DNA of 64,000 nt from Rahnella ecdela. GTDB taxonomy: Bacteria; Pseudomonadota; Gammaproteobacteria; Enterobacterales; Enterobacteriaceae. Shown piece by piece: positions 33,694 to 43,100 of this stretch. Position 1 is the stretch's first letter. Each line of letters opens with the position of its first letter. A program made the position numbers and the translations under genes. The stretch spans positions 186,001 to 250,000 of the forward strand of contig NZ_JAFMOY010000130.1 in NCBI RefSeq assembly GCF_019049625.1, given 5' to 3'. A model generated the notes under the pieces. That model saw nothing but the letters and a program-made list of their open reading frames with translations. It did no database searches and had not been told where the DNA came from.

Positions 33694-36075
33694 TTAGTGA
33701 CCGGCTTTTAATGCCTTCAGCAGTCTGGCCAGAGCAGCACGTTCCGTTGCCGGGATTTCGCCGCCCGCCGCGTAACCCGTATTGCGCATAATGCTTTCCT
33801 GCAATCCTACCAGCCAGTCGTAAATATAAAATGCGGTGGAATTGGTCGGGGTGGCGGAAAGTTTGGTCAGCCGCCGGGAAGATTTCCAGCTCGCGACGCT
33901 TTTCTTCGGTTTGGCGAAGATCTTATGGCCTTTATTAATACGACTTTCCGGGCGTTCGGCTTCCGGCTGTTTTTCAAAGCCCAGCCAGGCCACAAAATCA
34001 CCCAGCACAGTCAGCGCGCGGGAAACCTGCCGGTCAGCATGATGTTCATGTTCCCGCGCACCCGCCGGTAATTCGCTGCCCAGCGACCGCACCAGCGCCT
34101 CGCCCATATTGAGACGGAAACTGGCGGTGATCAGTTCTTCCATCAGCAATTCGACCGTCGGTTTCGCCACGCCTAACAGCGCGATCAGGGGTTCGTTTTC
34201 CGGCAAACTGCGCAGATGGTTTATCCAGTAACGCTGCACCTGACGGGCAAACGTGGTGCCGTCGTCAGGTTTTGCCTGCCACACAGGCGCGTCCTGCTGT
34301 TCAGCAAAGAGATCAATATCGATGCCGATACCAAAACTTTCCGCGCCCGTTTCATCCTGAGTGGCGGTTTGCGCCGGCTGTCCGGTATGTTCCAGATAAA
34401 TACGGTGTAACTCATCGCGGCCCGGCAACAGTTTTTCAAGTAACTCGCCGTGAACGCCGGTACGGGTTTGCAGCGCTTTAATCACCGTTTGTACCGTCCG
34501 TTGTTTCTGCTGCGGATCAGCCACTTCGCCTTCCTGATACCAGCGCCCGAGCAGATTATCGGCCAGTTCACGGTGCAGTTCATCACGCAATTCACTCAGA
34601 CGGTTCAGCCGCACATCAGGGCGGATTTCTGCCACCAGATAATCCGCCATGCGTTGCAGACCACGCTCGTCCATCGCCAGCAGTGCGCCCCAGGCATCGC
34701 CCGGATTGCCCACATGACGCTGAACGGCTTCGTCGAAATGCACTGACTGCGTCATCCGCCGGTCAAACGGCGTCAGCACCCAGACCAGCCCCGGTTTACG
34801 GCGGCTGCGCACCTGGGTGTTTTCACCGTGCATTTCTTTGACCCAATGCTCCAGCGTCCGGCCAACGGCAACCACATCGTCACGTTTATCCGCAGCGGTG
34901 CAGACCATCAGCATGTTCATCTCATGGCGGTCGGTGTAACGTTCCGGCAGATAAGCAACTTTGGCACGAAACAGCGGGCTGATATCGTCGTCGCTGTCAT
35001 CCTCCTCAGCGGTGCCGTACCCCGGTAAATCCAGTAAATCAAACTGTTCGAATAAGGCTTCACGTGGCGGAGAAAGCAGGGGGATCTGCACTTCAGACGC
35101 CAGCAGGGTGAGCTCTTCAAGTGACAACGTCACAGGCGCTGTCACCGATCCATCAAATTCCGGGCAGACAGAAATTTCGACATCGAAGGCCGGAGACTGA
35201 CTGAAAATGCCGTCTGCCGGTTGCATCGCGTCGTCGACCAGCACACTGAGCGGAGCCAGCAGACTTTTCGCCCCGCCCAGATGTTGAAGCGTGTGCGCGT
35301 AATGGCGATACGCCGTGGTCAGCGCGGGCACGTTGCCCCACAGGATGGAGAACAACCGCGCACGATCATCAACGTTCAGATACGGCGCAAGATTTACCGC
35401 AACCGGCCAGAAATGCGCATTGAGGTGACGGAACCGGCGGGCATCGAGACGGATCATCGAGTCCCACAAACCCATCATCTGCTCACTGCTGAAACCTTCA
35501 ACCGGCTCCGGCTGGCGATGCATCATCAGTTTATTCAGATGCTCAGTGATCTGCTGCGTATCCGGCACGTGATACTGGCTGTCCGGCCCGAAGGCGCGGA
35601 TAACGATACGGGCCAGATCCGGCTCATTGAGTAACAACACGCGAACGGGGAACGCACGGTCGCGCACATCGGACTGGCGCGTGAAACGGGTTGCCAGTCG
35701 CGCAGTGCGGTTGCCAGGATTGATTTGCGTCAGATAATCCAGCGTCACGCCACCCAGACGGGTTTCTAGCCGGCCATAATTCCCCGCGGCCAGCGAGCAG
35801 ATAAGATAGGATTTTCCGGCCTGAGAATGACCGTAAAAGCCCAGCGCAGGAGGCAGTTCGCAGGCCAGCGCCAGACGTTGCGCCTTGTCGCGACAGCGCT
35901 TTAATTGCAAATTCAGCCGGTCGGCTTCGAGATCAAGTCGCGGTGCCTGCGCGCGGGTTTTCTCCACCCAGTTCAGCGCATCGCCGATAGTGTCGGACGC
36001 GGCGGCAAACTGACGTTGCAGCACATTCGTGGTCAGTGCCTGCGCAGGAATTGTTGCTGTTGTGCTGGTTGTCAT
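33694..36075 (-). CDS. srfC: SrfC-family P-loop GTPase-like protein
   Basis: 793 aa. Walker A G-H-S-Q-A-G-K-S is at residues 82-89 and a G3-like DLPGYG at 349-354, an unusually long insert between them; TPFDRRMT (~410) may take the place of the base-specificity loop. Long helical stretches follow (LLMEELITASF etc.). The layout recalls dynamin-like or large bacterial GTPases rather than small Ras-like ones. The gene is named for Salmonella SrfC, listed as an SsrB-regulated effector, but the molecular role is not established as far as I know. ATG overlaps the srfB stop (ATGA). Confidence 0.85.
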   Translation of the reverse strand: MTTSTTATIPAQALTTNVLQRQFAAASDTIGDALNWVEKTRAQAPRLDLEADRLNLQLKRCRDKAQRLALACELPPALGFYGHSQAGKSYLICSLAAGNYGRLETRLGGVTLDYLTQINPGNRTARLATRFTRQSDVRDRAFPVRVLLLNEPDLARIVIRAFGPDSQYHVPDTQQITEHLNKLMMHRQPEPVEGFSSEQMMGLWDSMIRLDARRFRHLNAHFWPVAVNLAPYLNVDDRARLFSILWGNVPALTTAYRHYAHTLQHLGGAKSLLAPLSVLVDDAMQPADGIFSQSPAFDVEISVCPEFDGSVTAPVTLSLEELTLLASEVQIPLLSPPREALFEQFDLLDLPGYGTAEEDDSDDDISPLFRAKVAYLPERYTDRHEMNMLMVCTAADKRDDVVAVGRTLEHWVKEMHGENTQVRSRRKPGLVWVLTPFDRRMTQSVHFDEAVQRHVGNPGDAWGALLAMDERGLQRMADYLVAEIRPDVRLNRLSELRDELHRELADNLLGRWYQEGEVADPQQKQRTVQTVIKALQTRTGVHGELLEKLLPGRDELHRIYLEHTGQPAQTATQDETGAESFGIGIDIDLFAEQQDAPVWQAKPDDGTTFARQVQRYWINHLRSLPENEPLIALLGVAKPTVELLMEELITASFRLNMGEALVRSLGSELPAGAREHEHHADRQVSRALTVLGDFVAWLGFEKQPEAERPESRINKGHKIFAKPKKSVASWKSSRRLTKLSATPTNSTAFYIYDWLVGLQESIMRNTGYAAGGEIPATERAALARLLKALKAGH

Positions 36076-39044
36076 GAGACGAATACGCTCCCACTGTCGA
36101 TCCAGTAATGGCTTTCGCCCAGTGTATTTAGCCGCAGACGCAGGTGATGGGCTGGCACTTTGGTGCCGTTATCCAGCACCGCGCTGGCAATATCAAAAAA
36201 TTCCGGCGTCGGGTGATCTTCGCCTTTTTTCACTGCAAGTTTAACCCGCAGCACGCTGTCACCCGCCACTTTGCGCGCGAGTTCTGGTTCAGCAATCGAC
36301 AGAGTGTAAAGCGGTGATGCCGGCCAGCGGTCATTTTCAAGCTGACGGAAGCCCAGACAAATCGCACCGCGAATACGGAAACTGGCCCCGCCGTCGAGTT
36401 TGTAATCATGGGCATCGAGGTCGATATCGCTGTAACAGACGTTCTCGCCGGTCAGCGCCTGATTGCCATCGAGCATGCCCAGATAACGCACCGTCGAATA
36501 CGGCTGGAAATCACCGGCTTTGAAGTAGAAGCCCGGCAGACGCAGATCCAGCGCCAGCAGGCACAGCATCGCGCCGACAGCCGCCGTTGATTTCGGGTTG
36601 TCGATGCGTCCGAGTTTGTTAAACGGATACCAGCCGCTGGTGTGATAACCGTCCAGCGATAACATGCGGTTAATCGGCAACGGTTGCAGATGGCGGAACA
36701 GCGCCTGAATGCCAGGGAAGCGCGAAGGGCGGCCGGTCAGCAGCAAAACGTCGCAGTCATGCAGCGACACCACTTCGCACAGTGAACGCAGATTCTGCGT
36801 AATGCTCATCCGGTTAGATAAAAACTCGCCGTGCAGTTTGCTGAGTTTGAGTACCAGCGGGGTTTGCAGAATATCAAAGACCGCAGAACCAGCAGGCAGT
36901 ACGCGCTGAATTTCCGTGTGCAGATAATCGAGCACTTTTTGCGTCGGTGCCTGTTCCAGCAATTCACCAAACGGCGCGTCGATTTCTGCGTGAGTATCCA
37001 GGGGATCAAAGCGTTCATACACTTCCAGCACGGCGTGCGCCAGCGGAATGAAAATTTGCAGCGTGCTTTGCTGGCGCAGCGTCGCGTGCCCGTCCATGCG
37101 GCCTTCACTGCCGAACAGCCGCGTCATCAGCCCGTCGGGATTCGCCAGACCGGCTTTTTTCAGCGCCGCGTGCAGCGCTGGCAGAATGTAGAGCTGAATG
37201 ACGTCGAGCAGGATATCGTCGCCCGCCACTTTAAAGCCCTCGCGGAACAACAGACGCGGGGTGATTTTGACGTTATTCCCCATCCCGTCGTCAAGCCAGT
37301 ATTGGGTGATCGCCAGATCGGTGGTGCCGCCGCCGATATCAATCGAGGCGATACGCAACGTTTTACCGACTGGCTCGTCATCCGCCAGTTCGCGGTCAGG
37401 ACGCGCCATGCTGGCAAAGAATTCACCGGTATGCCCGCCGAAATTCACCTGCGTTTCGTTATACAGATAGACCATTTGTCCGCAGGTCGCTTCGTCCCAT
37501 TCCATCTGTACATCCGGCACCGGCATCAGGCTCTTCGCCTTGTCAGCCGGATTTTTGAAGCCGTCATCAGACGGATGCCAGCCCATTGATTTCCACACCA
37601 GACCAATCGCTTCCTGCATACGGCGACGGAAAATTTCACGCTCCGGTTTCGGCATCGCCGACGGCAGCGTCAGAATGATATTGCGTAGCTGACGCGGGGC
37701 GGAAGAGCGCAGCATTTTAGTCCGCTGCGCCGGGCTATTGATTTGCATCAGCGCCTGCGCCAGCAGTTCCGACAACATCAGCGTCATGACGGAACTGCGG
37801 CTGTAGTGCGCCGAAAATACCGGCAGACGATCTTCAGCGGGCAAATCAGACAGCGGTTGTCCTTCATCGTTAATCAGAAACGTCAGCGGCATGGCCGCCG
37901 CAACCGGCTCAGTCACAGCACCGTGACCGCCCTGACTGAAACGCCAGCCTGGCGCATAACTGTCTTCATCCCACAAATAACGGCGCGGGCTGGAAATACC
38001 GGTCGATCCTTCAGTGCCTTCGCGCAGCAATGCCAGACGGCTGGCCTCACGACCGGCACGCAGAATCGACGGCCAGATGAACGCATCATCACGGCCACTT
38101 TCTGCGGAGAAGTTAGGTTTACCGAAACGCGCCTGTGCGAATTCCACCCGGCTTTCGAACAGTTCGTTATAGAGAAAATGCGGCTGAGAAAGGTCGCGCA
38201 GTTGCAGTTCGCTGGTTTGTTTCAGACCGTCGGTTTCTCCCACGTGATCTTCAACCAGAATGCCGCAGGTATGTGAGTTACCGACATCGAGGATCAGATC
38301 TACGTTGATCGCCGGTTCCTGCAAGGTGGCACCGCCGATTTTCAGCTCCGGGATACCCAGCTGGCTGCCGAGCATTTCCAGTAAATTCAGGTAGTGCGCC
38401 TGATATTCAAACTCGCGCAGGGCCACTTTGATGTTGCGCGCTTCACGTTGTTCACGAATGGCGGACTGTTCGGTAAAGACTTCACGCAGCCAGCCGTCAA
38501 CCCAGGTCTGGTCGAGGAAATCCGGCAGTTCGTCGTTATGCCACGCCAGCGCGAAACTGATGCCGTTTTTCACGTCATCGGATGTCGGCGCGAGCTGGGT
38601 GTGTTCGTCATCGCCTTCCACCACGCGGGTATCGAAAGCAATCACCACGCGGTGCGTGCTGCCGTCGGCTTCCGGTGTATCGAGCTGACGGATTTGCACC
38701 CGTGCCCAGTTATCGGGACCCGCCATGAAAGTGCGCGGTGGATTAAAGCGCAAAAAAGGCAACGGCAGCCAGATTTGATCCAGCAGTTTCAGTGACTGTT
38801 CCAGCGGGAAACTGAACTCAGGACGCACCACTTCCGGCGCACCACCGTCGGTTGCCGGTAAAAAATGACGACCATTTTGCGGATTATAATCCAGACGCAA
38901 CAGCGGGCCGTTGGCACTTTTACGCACAAATTTGGCAGGCAGTTCGAGATCCCAAACCGGCTTCAGCGCGAAGTCGAGAAACTGAATGCCGCTGTCGCGG
39001 ATCAACGTAATCTTTTGTTTAAAATCAGTAATGGTTGCCAGCAT
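36072..39044 (-). CDS. srfB: SrfB-family Hsp70/actin-type ATPase
   Basis: 990 aa. After a ~245-residue N-terminal module come the ASKHA nucleotide motifs: phosphate-1 DVGNSHTCG at 253-261, phosphate-2 DIGGGTTDLA at 569-578 and an adenosine-type LLLTGRPSRFPGI later. So it should bind and hydrolyse ATP with a clamp-like motion, as in Hsp70 or actin-like proteins, with large insertions. No signal peptide or membrane segment. It starts 4 bp after the srfA stop and is coupled to srfC. Named after Salmonella SrfB; its actual function is unknown to me. Confidence 0.88.
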   Translation of the reverse strand: MLATITDFKQKITLIRDSGIQFLDFALKPVWDLELPAKFVRKSANGPLLRLDYNPQNGRHFLPATDGGAPEVVRPEFSFPLEQSLKLLDQIWLPLPFLRFNPPRTFMAGPDNWARVQIRQLDTPEADGSTHRVVIAFDTRVVEGDDEHTQLAPTSDDVKNGISFALAWHNDELPDFLDQTWVDGWLREVFTEQSAIREQREARNIKVALREFEYQAHYLNLLEMLGSQLGIPELKIGGATLQEPAINVDLILDVGNSHTCGILVEDHVGETDGLKQTSELQLRDLSQPHFLYNELFESRVEFAQARFGKPNFSAESGRDDAFIWPSILRAGREASRLALLREGTEGSTGISSPRRYLWDEDSYAPGWRFSQGGHGAVTEPVAAAMPLTFLINDEGQPLSDLPAEDRLPVFSAHYSRSSVMTLMLSELLAQALMQINSPAQRTKMLRSSAPRQLRNIILTLPSAMPKPEREIFRRRMQEAIGLVWKSMGWHPSDDGFKNPADKAKSLMPVPDVQMEWDEATCGQMVYLYNETQVNFGGHTGEFFASMARPDRELADDEPVGKTLRIASIDIGGGTTDLAITQYWLDDGMGNNVKITPRLLFREGFKVAGDDILLDVIQLYILPALHAALKKAGLANPDGLMTRLFGSEGRMDGHATLRQQSTLQIFIPLAHAVLEVYERFDPLDTHAEIDAPFGELLEQAPTQKVLDYLHTEIQRVLPAGSAVFDILQTPLVLKLSKLHGEFLSNRMSITQNLRSLCEVVSLHDCDVLLLTGRPSRFPGIQALFRHLQPLPINRMLSLDGYHTSGWYPFNKLGRIDNPKSTAAVGAMLCLLALDLRLPGFYFKAGDFQPYSTVRYLGMLDGNQALTGENVCYSDIDLDAHDYKLDGGASFRIRGAICLGFRQLENDRWPASPLYTLSIAEPELARKVAGDSVLRVKLAVKKGEDHPTPEFFDIASAVLDNGTKVPAHHLRLRLNTLGESHYWIDSGSVFVS

Positions 39045-39048
39045 GGTC

Positions 39049-40401
39049 TTATTTCCCTTCGCGCTTAATCGTCATTGGGTAAACCGTGTCGCCGTTGTAA
39101 CGGCCCTGACACACGGCAGCGCCAGTTGCGCCCTGGGTACAGCTGATTTCCGGCATCTGATAGCGGGAACCGTCACTGCATTTCGCTTTATAGCGGCTGT
39201 TAATGACCAGATTCCCCGACTGCATCAGCCCGGCATTGACCGGCGCGCGACAGGTTACCCCGGCACCATAGGTGATTTTCACCGTGCCCTGACCTTGTTT
39301 GAACTGATAACGCAGTACCGGCGGCTTGCCGGTAACCGGATCTTTGATTTCAACGATGCCGCTCCAGTTACCGTTGAGGAATTTTGTTGAGCCGATTTTT
39401 ACTGCATCCGGTGGCATGACCAGCGCATTTTTACTGACCGGCGCAGGAGCAGGTTCCGGCACCACCGGCGTTTTCTCGACTTCCGCAACCGGAGCCGGAG
39501 AAGGCACTACCACAGCCGCAGGGGGGGCCGGTAACGGCGCAGCTTCCGGGGCTTTCACTTCCGGCGCTTTTGGCGGCTCAGCGACCGGCGGCGGGGCAAT
39601 GGCAACCGGCTCAGCGGCCGGAGCGGGTTTTGGTGTGTCAGTTTTAGCTATTTCCACTTTGGGCGCAGGCGTGCGCGAATACAACCAGCCCGCCGCCGAA
39701 CCGGCCACCACCAACGCGGCAACAGGCAGTGCCCAGAGCAGCGGGGATTTTTTGCGGCGCACAGCCGCAACTGGTTCTGGCATTGCAGCTTCCTGTTCAG
39801 CGGCGCGCGCTTCGATGGTTTTTATCACCCGTACTGGCGGCTCTTGTGCGATTACCGGCTCGGGCGCTTTAACTTTTTCAGCGGCCAGCGAAAGAATCGG
39901 TAAGGGTTCATCTGCTTTGAGCGTATTGCGCAGCGCGGCAAAAGGTTCGGCATTGGCGCTGCTGTCTAAGCTGACAAATCCCCAGAACGTCAGAACAGGC
40001 TGACCGCCGACCAGATACACGTGGTTCTGATCCGGAAAACGAAAGGCTTTTTCCAGTAACGCACCAAAGAACTGGCTGGCGGATTTTTCGGAGGATTTTG
40101 CCGCTTTACTGATTTGCGACACGACATCGAGGCAGTTTTCCAGCTGGCGCAAGGCCGAGGCGCGGGCCGCGTCAGTGGCTGCCGCCCACGAGAGCACTTT
40201 GCCTTCGCGTGGCGAATACCAGTCGAGGCGGTCTCCGGCCTCATTGAGTTGCGGAATAGCCAGACAATCTGCGATTGCAGGTTGTTTACGCAGGCGTAAG
40301 GTTTCCCGTAATTGCAGGGCTGATGCGTAAACCGGCTGCCCGCTTTCGCCCAGCGCAAGGATGTCGTTGAGACTGCCACTGCGTAAAAATGATTTTGCCA
40401 C
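39049..40401 (-). CDS. srfA: SrfA-family membrane-anchored protein
   Basis: 450 aa in three parts: a ~200-residue cytosolic N-terminus, one membrane helix at ~221-241 preceded by RRKK, then a Pro/Ala-rich spacer (~245-325) and a C-terminal periplasmic domain with Cys pairs (VTCRAPVN, AKCSDGS, ISCTQGA, VCQGRY). The orientation follows the positive-inside rule. The rod-like linker and disulfide-type ending suggest it spans toward the peptidoglycan. It is first gene of the three-gene srf operon and probably its envelope anchor. Confidence 0.82.
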   Translation of the reverse strand: MAKSFLRSGSLNDILALGESGQPVYASALQLRETLRLRKQPAIADCLAIPQLNEAGDRLDWYSPREGKVLSWAAATDAARASALRQLENCLDVVSQISKAAKSSEKSASQFFGALLEKAFRFPDQNHVYLVGGQPVLTFWGFVSLDSSANAEPFAALRNTLKADEPLPILSLAAEKVKAPEPVIAQEPPVRVIKTIEARAAEQEAAMPEPVAAVRRKKSPLLWALPVAALVVAGSAAGWLYSRTPAPKVEIAKTDTPKPAPAAEPVAIAPPPVAEPPKAPEVKAPEAAPLPAPPAAVVVPSPAPVAEVEKTPVVPEPAPAPVSKNALVMPPDAVKIGSTKFLNGNWSGIVEIKDPVTGKPPVLRYQFKQGQGTVKITYGAGVTCRAPVNAGLMQSGNLVINSRYKAKCSDGSRYQMPEISCTQGATGAAVCQGRYNGDTVYPMTIKREGK

Positions 40402-40557
40402 GCCTGAATAGCCTTTAGTGGTTTTGCTCCGCGCCAGCGCGCAGGCAGAAAAGGTTCATGATGCTGCCACCTTAAGCGATTTAAGCGAAATCAAACGGGG
40501 GAATAAGGGTCAAAAAGGGTGGCTGTTTATGGCGTGGAGGCAGAAGAGAGAAATGAC

Positions 40558-40576
40558 GGCGGGACAGGTGCCCGCC
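40558..40576 (-). terminator. Candidate terminator after the DapA-family gene
   Basis: GGCGGG-ACAGGTG-CCCGCC just past the stop on the minus strand, followed by a moderately T-rich stretch. Confidence 0.4.
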
Positions 40577-40583
40577 ATCGCGG

Positions 40584-41477
40584 TCAGGCGCGCAAATCCA
40601 GTTCATCGAGAACCCGCGCCAGTCGCTGACGTTCATCTCCGGCGACAGACTGAAGCGGCAAAGGCAGACAAGGCGCCTGCACCAGGCCGAGAATTTCTGC
40701 GGCAGCCGCTACCACGCGCAGGCTGCCGTGCTGGCGGAACAATTCCCAGAGCGGCTCCAGTTGTGCGGATAACGTCTGCGCAGTCTGCGCATCGCCTTTT
40801 TGCGCCGCACGTGTAATGGCCACAGGAATTTCCGGGAACAATCCGGCAATCACTGAATACCAGACATCGCCGCCTTGCGTCAGAACCGTGGCAGCGGCCA
40901 GATCGCCTGCCGCGCCGAGCGTGATATGCGTGGGAACCAGCCGCCGGATTTCAGCCAGACGTTTTTGCGTCGCCGACGGGTCAGCAGACAAACCGGGGAT
41001 TTTGATGCTCGCAACGTGGGGCAATTGCGCGATACGCCCGTAAAGCTCATCGGTGAAATCGAAATGTGTGGTGGCCGGATTATCGTAAACACACAATGGC
41101 ACGGAAAGATGACGCGTCACCGTTTCATACAGCGTGAAAACTTCGTCACTGGTCAGTTTCTGATAGGAAACAGGCGCGAGCAAGACGGCGCTCACGCCCG
41201 CACGCTGAGCATCTTCTGCCAGATGCAGTACGTCAGAAGTGCGCACTGACCCGATACTGACCATCACCGGAATGCCATCAGCATGTTCTACCGCTAGCCG
41301 TGCCACGCGGTCGCGCTCACTGTGCTTGAGATAGGCGTAACTGCCCGTCGAACCCAGCGCCCCGATGGAATCCACACCCGCACGGACCAGCCGTTCTATC
41401 AGTCTGACAAAGGATTTTTCATCAATGCCTTTTTCAGTCAGCGGTGTAAGAGGAAATGCACTTAATCCTTTGAACAT
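40584..41477 (-). CDS. Dihydrodipicolinate synthase/N-acetylneuraminate lyase family protein
   Basis: 297-aa TIM-barrel class I aldolase/lyase. Schiff-base Lys159 (ASIKIPG), catalytic Tyr131 (CVYDNP) and the carboxylate loop GSTGSYAYL (about 42-50), where DapA has GTTGE and NanA has GSTGE. The Tyr/Lys pair shows an active pyruvate-type enzyme, but the altered loop means it is neither housekeeping DapA nor NanA. Members act on 2-keto acids such as 2-keto-3-deoxy sugars, 4-hydroxy-2-oxoglutarate or trans-o-hydroxybenzylidene pyruvate. No pathway partner is adjacent, so the substrate is open. The gene is followed (minus strand) by an MFS pump upstream at 41526, 48 bp away, possibly one transcript. 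Confidence 0.85.
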   Translation of the reverse strand: MFKGLSAFPLTPLTEKGIDEKSFVRLIERLVRAGVDSIGALGSTGSYAYLKHSERDRVARLAVEHADGIPVMVSIGSVRTSDVLHLAEDAQRAGVSAVLLAPVSYQKLTSDEVFTLYETVTRHLSVPLCVYDNPATTHFDFTDELYGRIAQLPHVASIKIPGLSADPSATQKRLAEIRRLVPTHITLGAAGDLAAATVLTQGGDVWYSVIAGLFPEIPVAITRAAQKGDAQTAQTLSAQLEPLWELFRQHGSLRVVAAAAEILGLVQAPCLPLPLQSVAGDERQRLARVLDELDLRA

Positions 41478-41525
41478 CGGGTTCTCCCGGGGGTTAATTA
41501 ACAGGAATCATCATAGAGCAGCGAT

Positions 41526-42971
41526 TCATTTTTTGCCCGAAACCGTCGAGCCTGCATCCGGTTTCAGCCGCAACATATCCAGCCAGCCGATCAGCGTCAG
41601 AATGGCTATCACGATAAAAGCAATTTTAAAGCTCATCCCCGGCACATCATCCCAGTGGAACAGGGTGATCAGCTGCTCGCCGAGACGGGTACCGAGCGCG
41701 CCCACCGTAATCCCCAGCCCGACCGAAAGCTGTAATACCGTGCTGAACAAGGTATTGGCATCGGCCATTTGCTTTTGCGGCACGTCCGAAAACGCCAGCG
41801 TGCTGATGCCGGTAAACTGCATTGAACGGCTTAAGCCCCCGAGGAACAGCAGCAACATCACCAGCCAGTCCGGCGTGCCGGGCGTCATAAAGGCGCAAAA
41901 CAGCAGGGAGAAAACGCTCAGTAATCCGTTAACGACCAGCACCGGACGAAAACCGAAACGGCGGATAAGCGGCGTGGTAGCCGGTTTCATCGCCAGATTA
42001 CCGGCAAATACCGCCAGCACTAACAAACCAGCATGGAAAGGATCCATCCCAAATCCGACCTGCAACATCAGCGGCAGCAGAAAAGGCACCGCACTGATGG
42101 TCACGCGAAACAGCGAACCGCCGCCCATACAGATGCGAAACGTCGGGATCACCATTGAACCCAGATGAACCATCGGCGAAGGGTCGCGGTAAAGATGGCG
42201 GACCGCCAGAACCGAAAGTACCACACCGGCCACCAGCAGCAGCGCGGCGGTGGTCCACAGAATATGATCCTGGCTGATCAGCTCAAGCCCCGTCACCAGC
42301 GAAAGCATCGCCAGTCCGGTGAGCAGAAAGCCCGGTTTATCAAAATGCTTCGGTTCTGTGGGTTTTTCTTGCGGAAACAGCCGCCACGCCAGGATCATGG
42401 CAATAATCCCAAGCGGCACGTTGATATAAAAAATCCAGTGCCACGATGCGTAATGGGTGATGAATCCGCCGAGCGGTGGCCCGAGGATAGGTGCCACCAG
42501 TGCAGGCCAGGTCAGCGTGGCGATGGCTTTGATAAGTTGCGGTTTTGGCGTGGTTTTCAGCACCGTCAGACGCCCGACCGGCACCATCAGCGCACCGCCA
42601 ATCCCCTGAATAATTCGCAGAATGATAAATTCACTGACGCTGGTCGCCATCGCACAAAACAGCGACGCCAGCGTGAAGACCGCGAGGGCAAAGGTGAACA
42701 CGTTGCGGGCACCAAAACGTTCTGCCGCCCAGCCGCTGGCCGGGATCAACACTGCCAGCGTCAGCATATAGGCGCTCATCCCCGCATTCAGATCGACCGC
42801 CGAAACCCCGAATGAAAGCGCCATTTGCGGCAGTGCGGTGGCAATCACCGTTCCGTCGATAAACTCCATAAAAAATGCAGCAGCAACCAATAAAGCAATA
42901 ACGGAGATCCCGGAACTGACGGCGGAATCTCCCTGCGGATGTTCTGACGCATCCGATTTACTCTGGCTCAT
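41526..42971 (-). CDS. MFS drug:H+ antiporter-2 family (14 TM) efflux pump
   Basis: 481 aa from ATG at 42971 (MSQSKSDASEHPQ). DHA2 hallmarks are visible: FFMEFIDGTVIATALPQMA in TM1 with the membrane Asp, WAAERFGARNVF loop A motif, and antiporter motif C (APILGPPLGGFITHY). Related to EmrB, QacA and HsrA-type pumps. It likely exports hydrophobic toxicants in exchange for protons. No adjacent adaptor (EmrA-like) or regulator is present, which favours a single-component pump. Confidence 0.87.
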   Translation of the reverse strand: MSQSKSDASEHPQGDSAVSSGISVIALLVAAAFFMEFIDGTVIATALPQMALSFGVSAVDLNAGMSAYMLTLAVLIPASGWAAERFGARNVFTFALAVFTLASLFCAMATSVSEFIILRIIQGIGGALMVPVGRLTVLKTTPKPQLIKAIATLTWPALVAPILGPPLGGFITHYASWHWIFYINVPLGIIAMILAWRLFPQEKPTEPKHFDKPGFLLTGLAMLSLVTGLELISQDHILWTTAALLLVAGVVLSVLAVRHLYRDPSPMVHLGSMVIPTFRICMGGGSLFRVTISAVPFLLPLMLQVGFGMDPFHAGLLVLAVFAGNLAMKPATTPLIRRFGFRPVLVVNGLLSVFSLLFCAFMTPGTPDWLVMLLLFLGGLSRSMQFTGISTLAFSDVPQKQMADANTLFSTVLQLSVGLGITVGALGTRLGEQLITLFHWDDVPGMSFKIAFIVIAILTLIGWLDMLRLKPDAGSTVSGKK

Positions 42972-43100
42972 TGTCTTCTGTCCTGGAAAAAACAGCATCG
43001 CTGCAAGGCGCAGCAAAAGATAGATGATAAGTATTTAACCTATCACACAACTTTGGCCGGGTTATAGATCCGGCGAGGATCAAAAAGAGCGATTTTCCTT

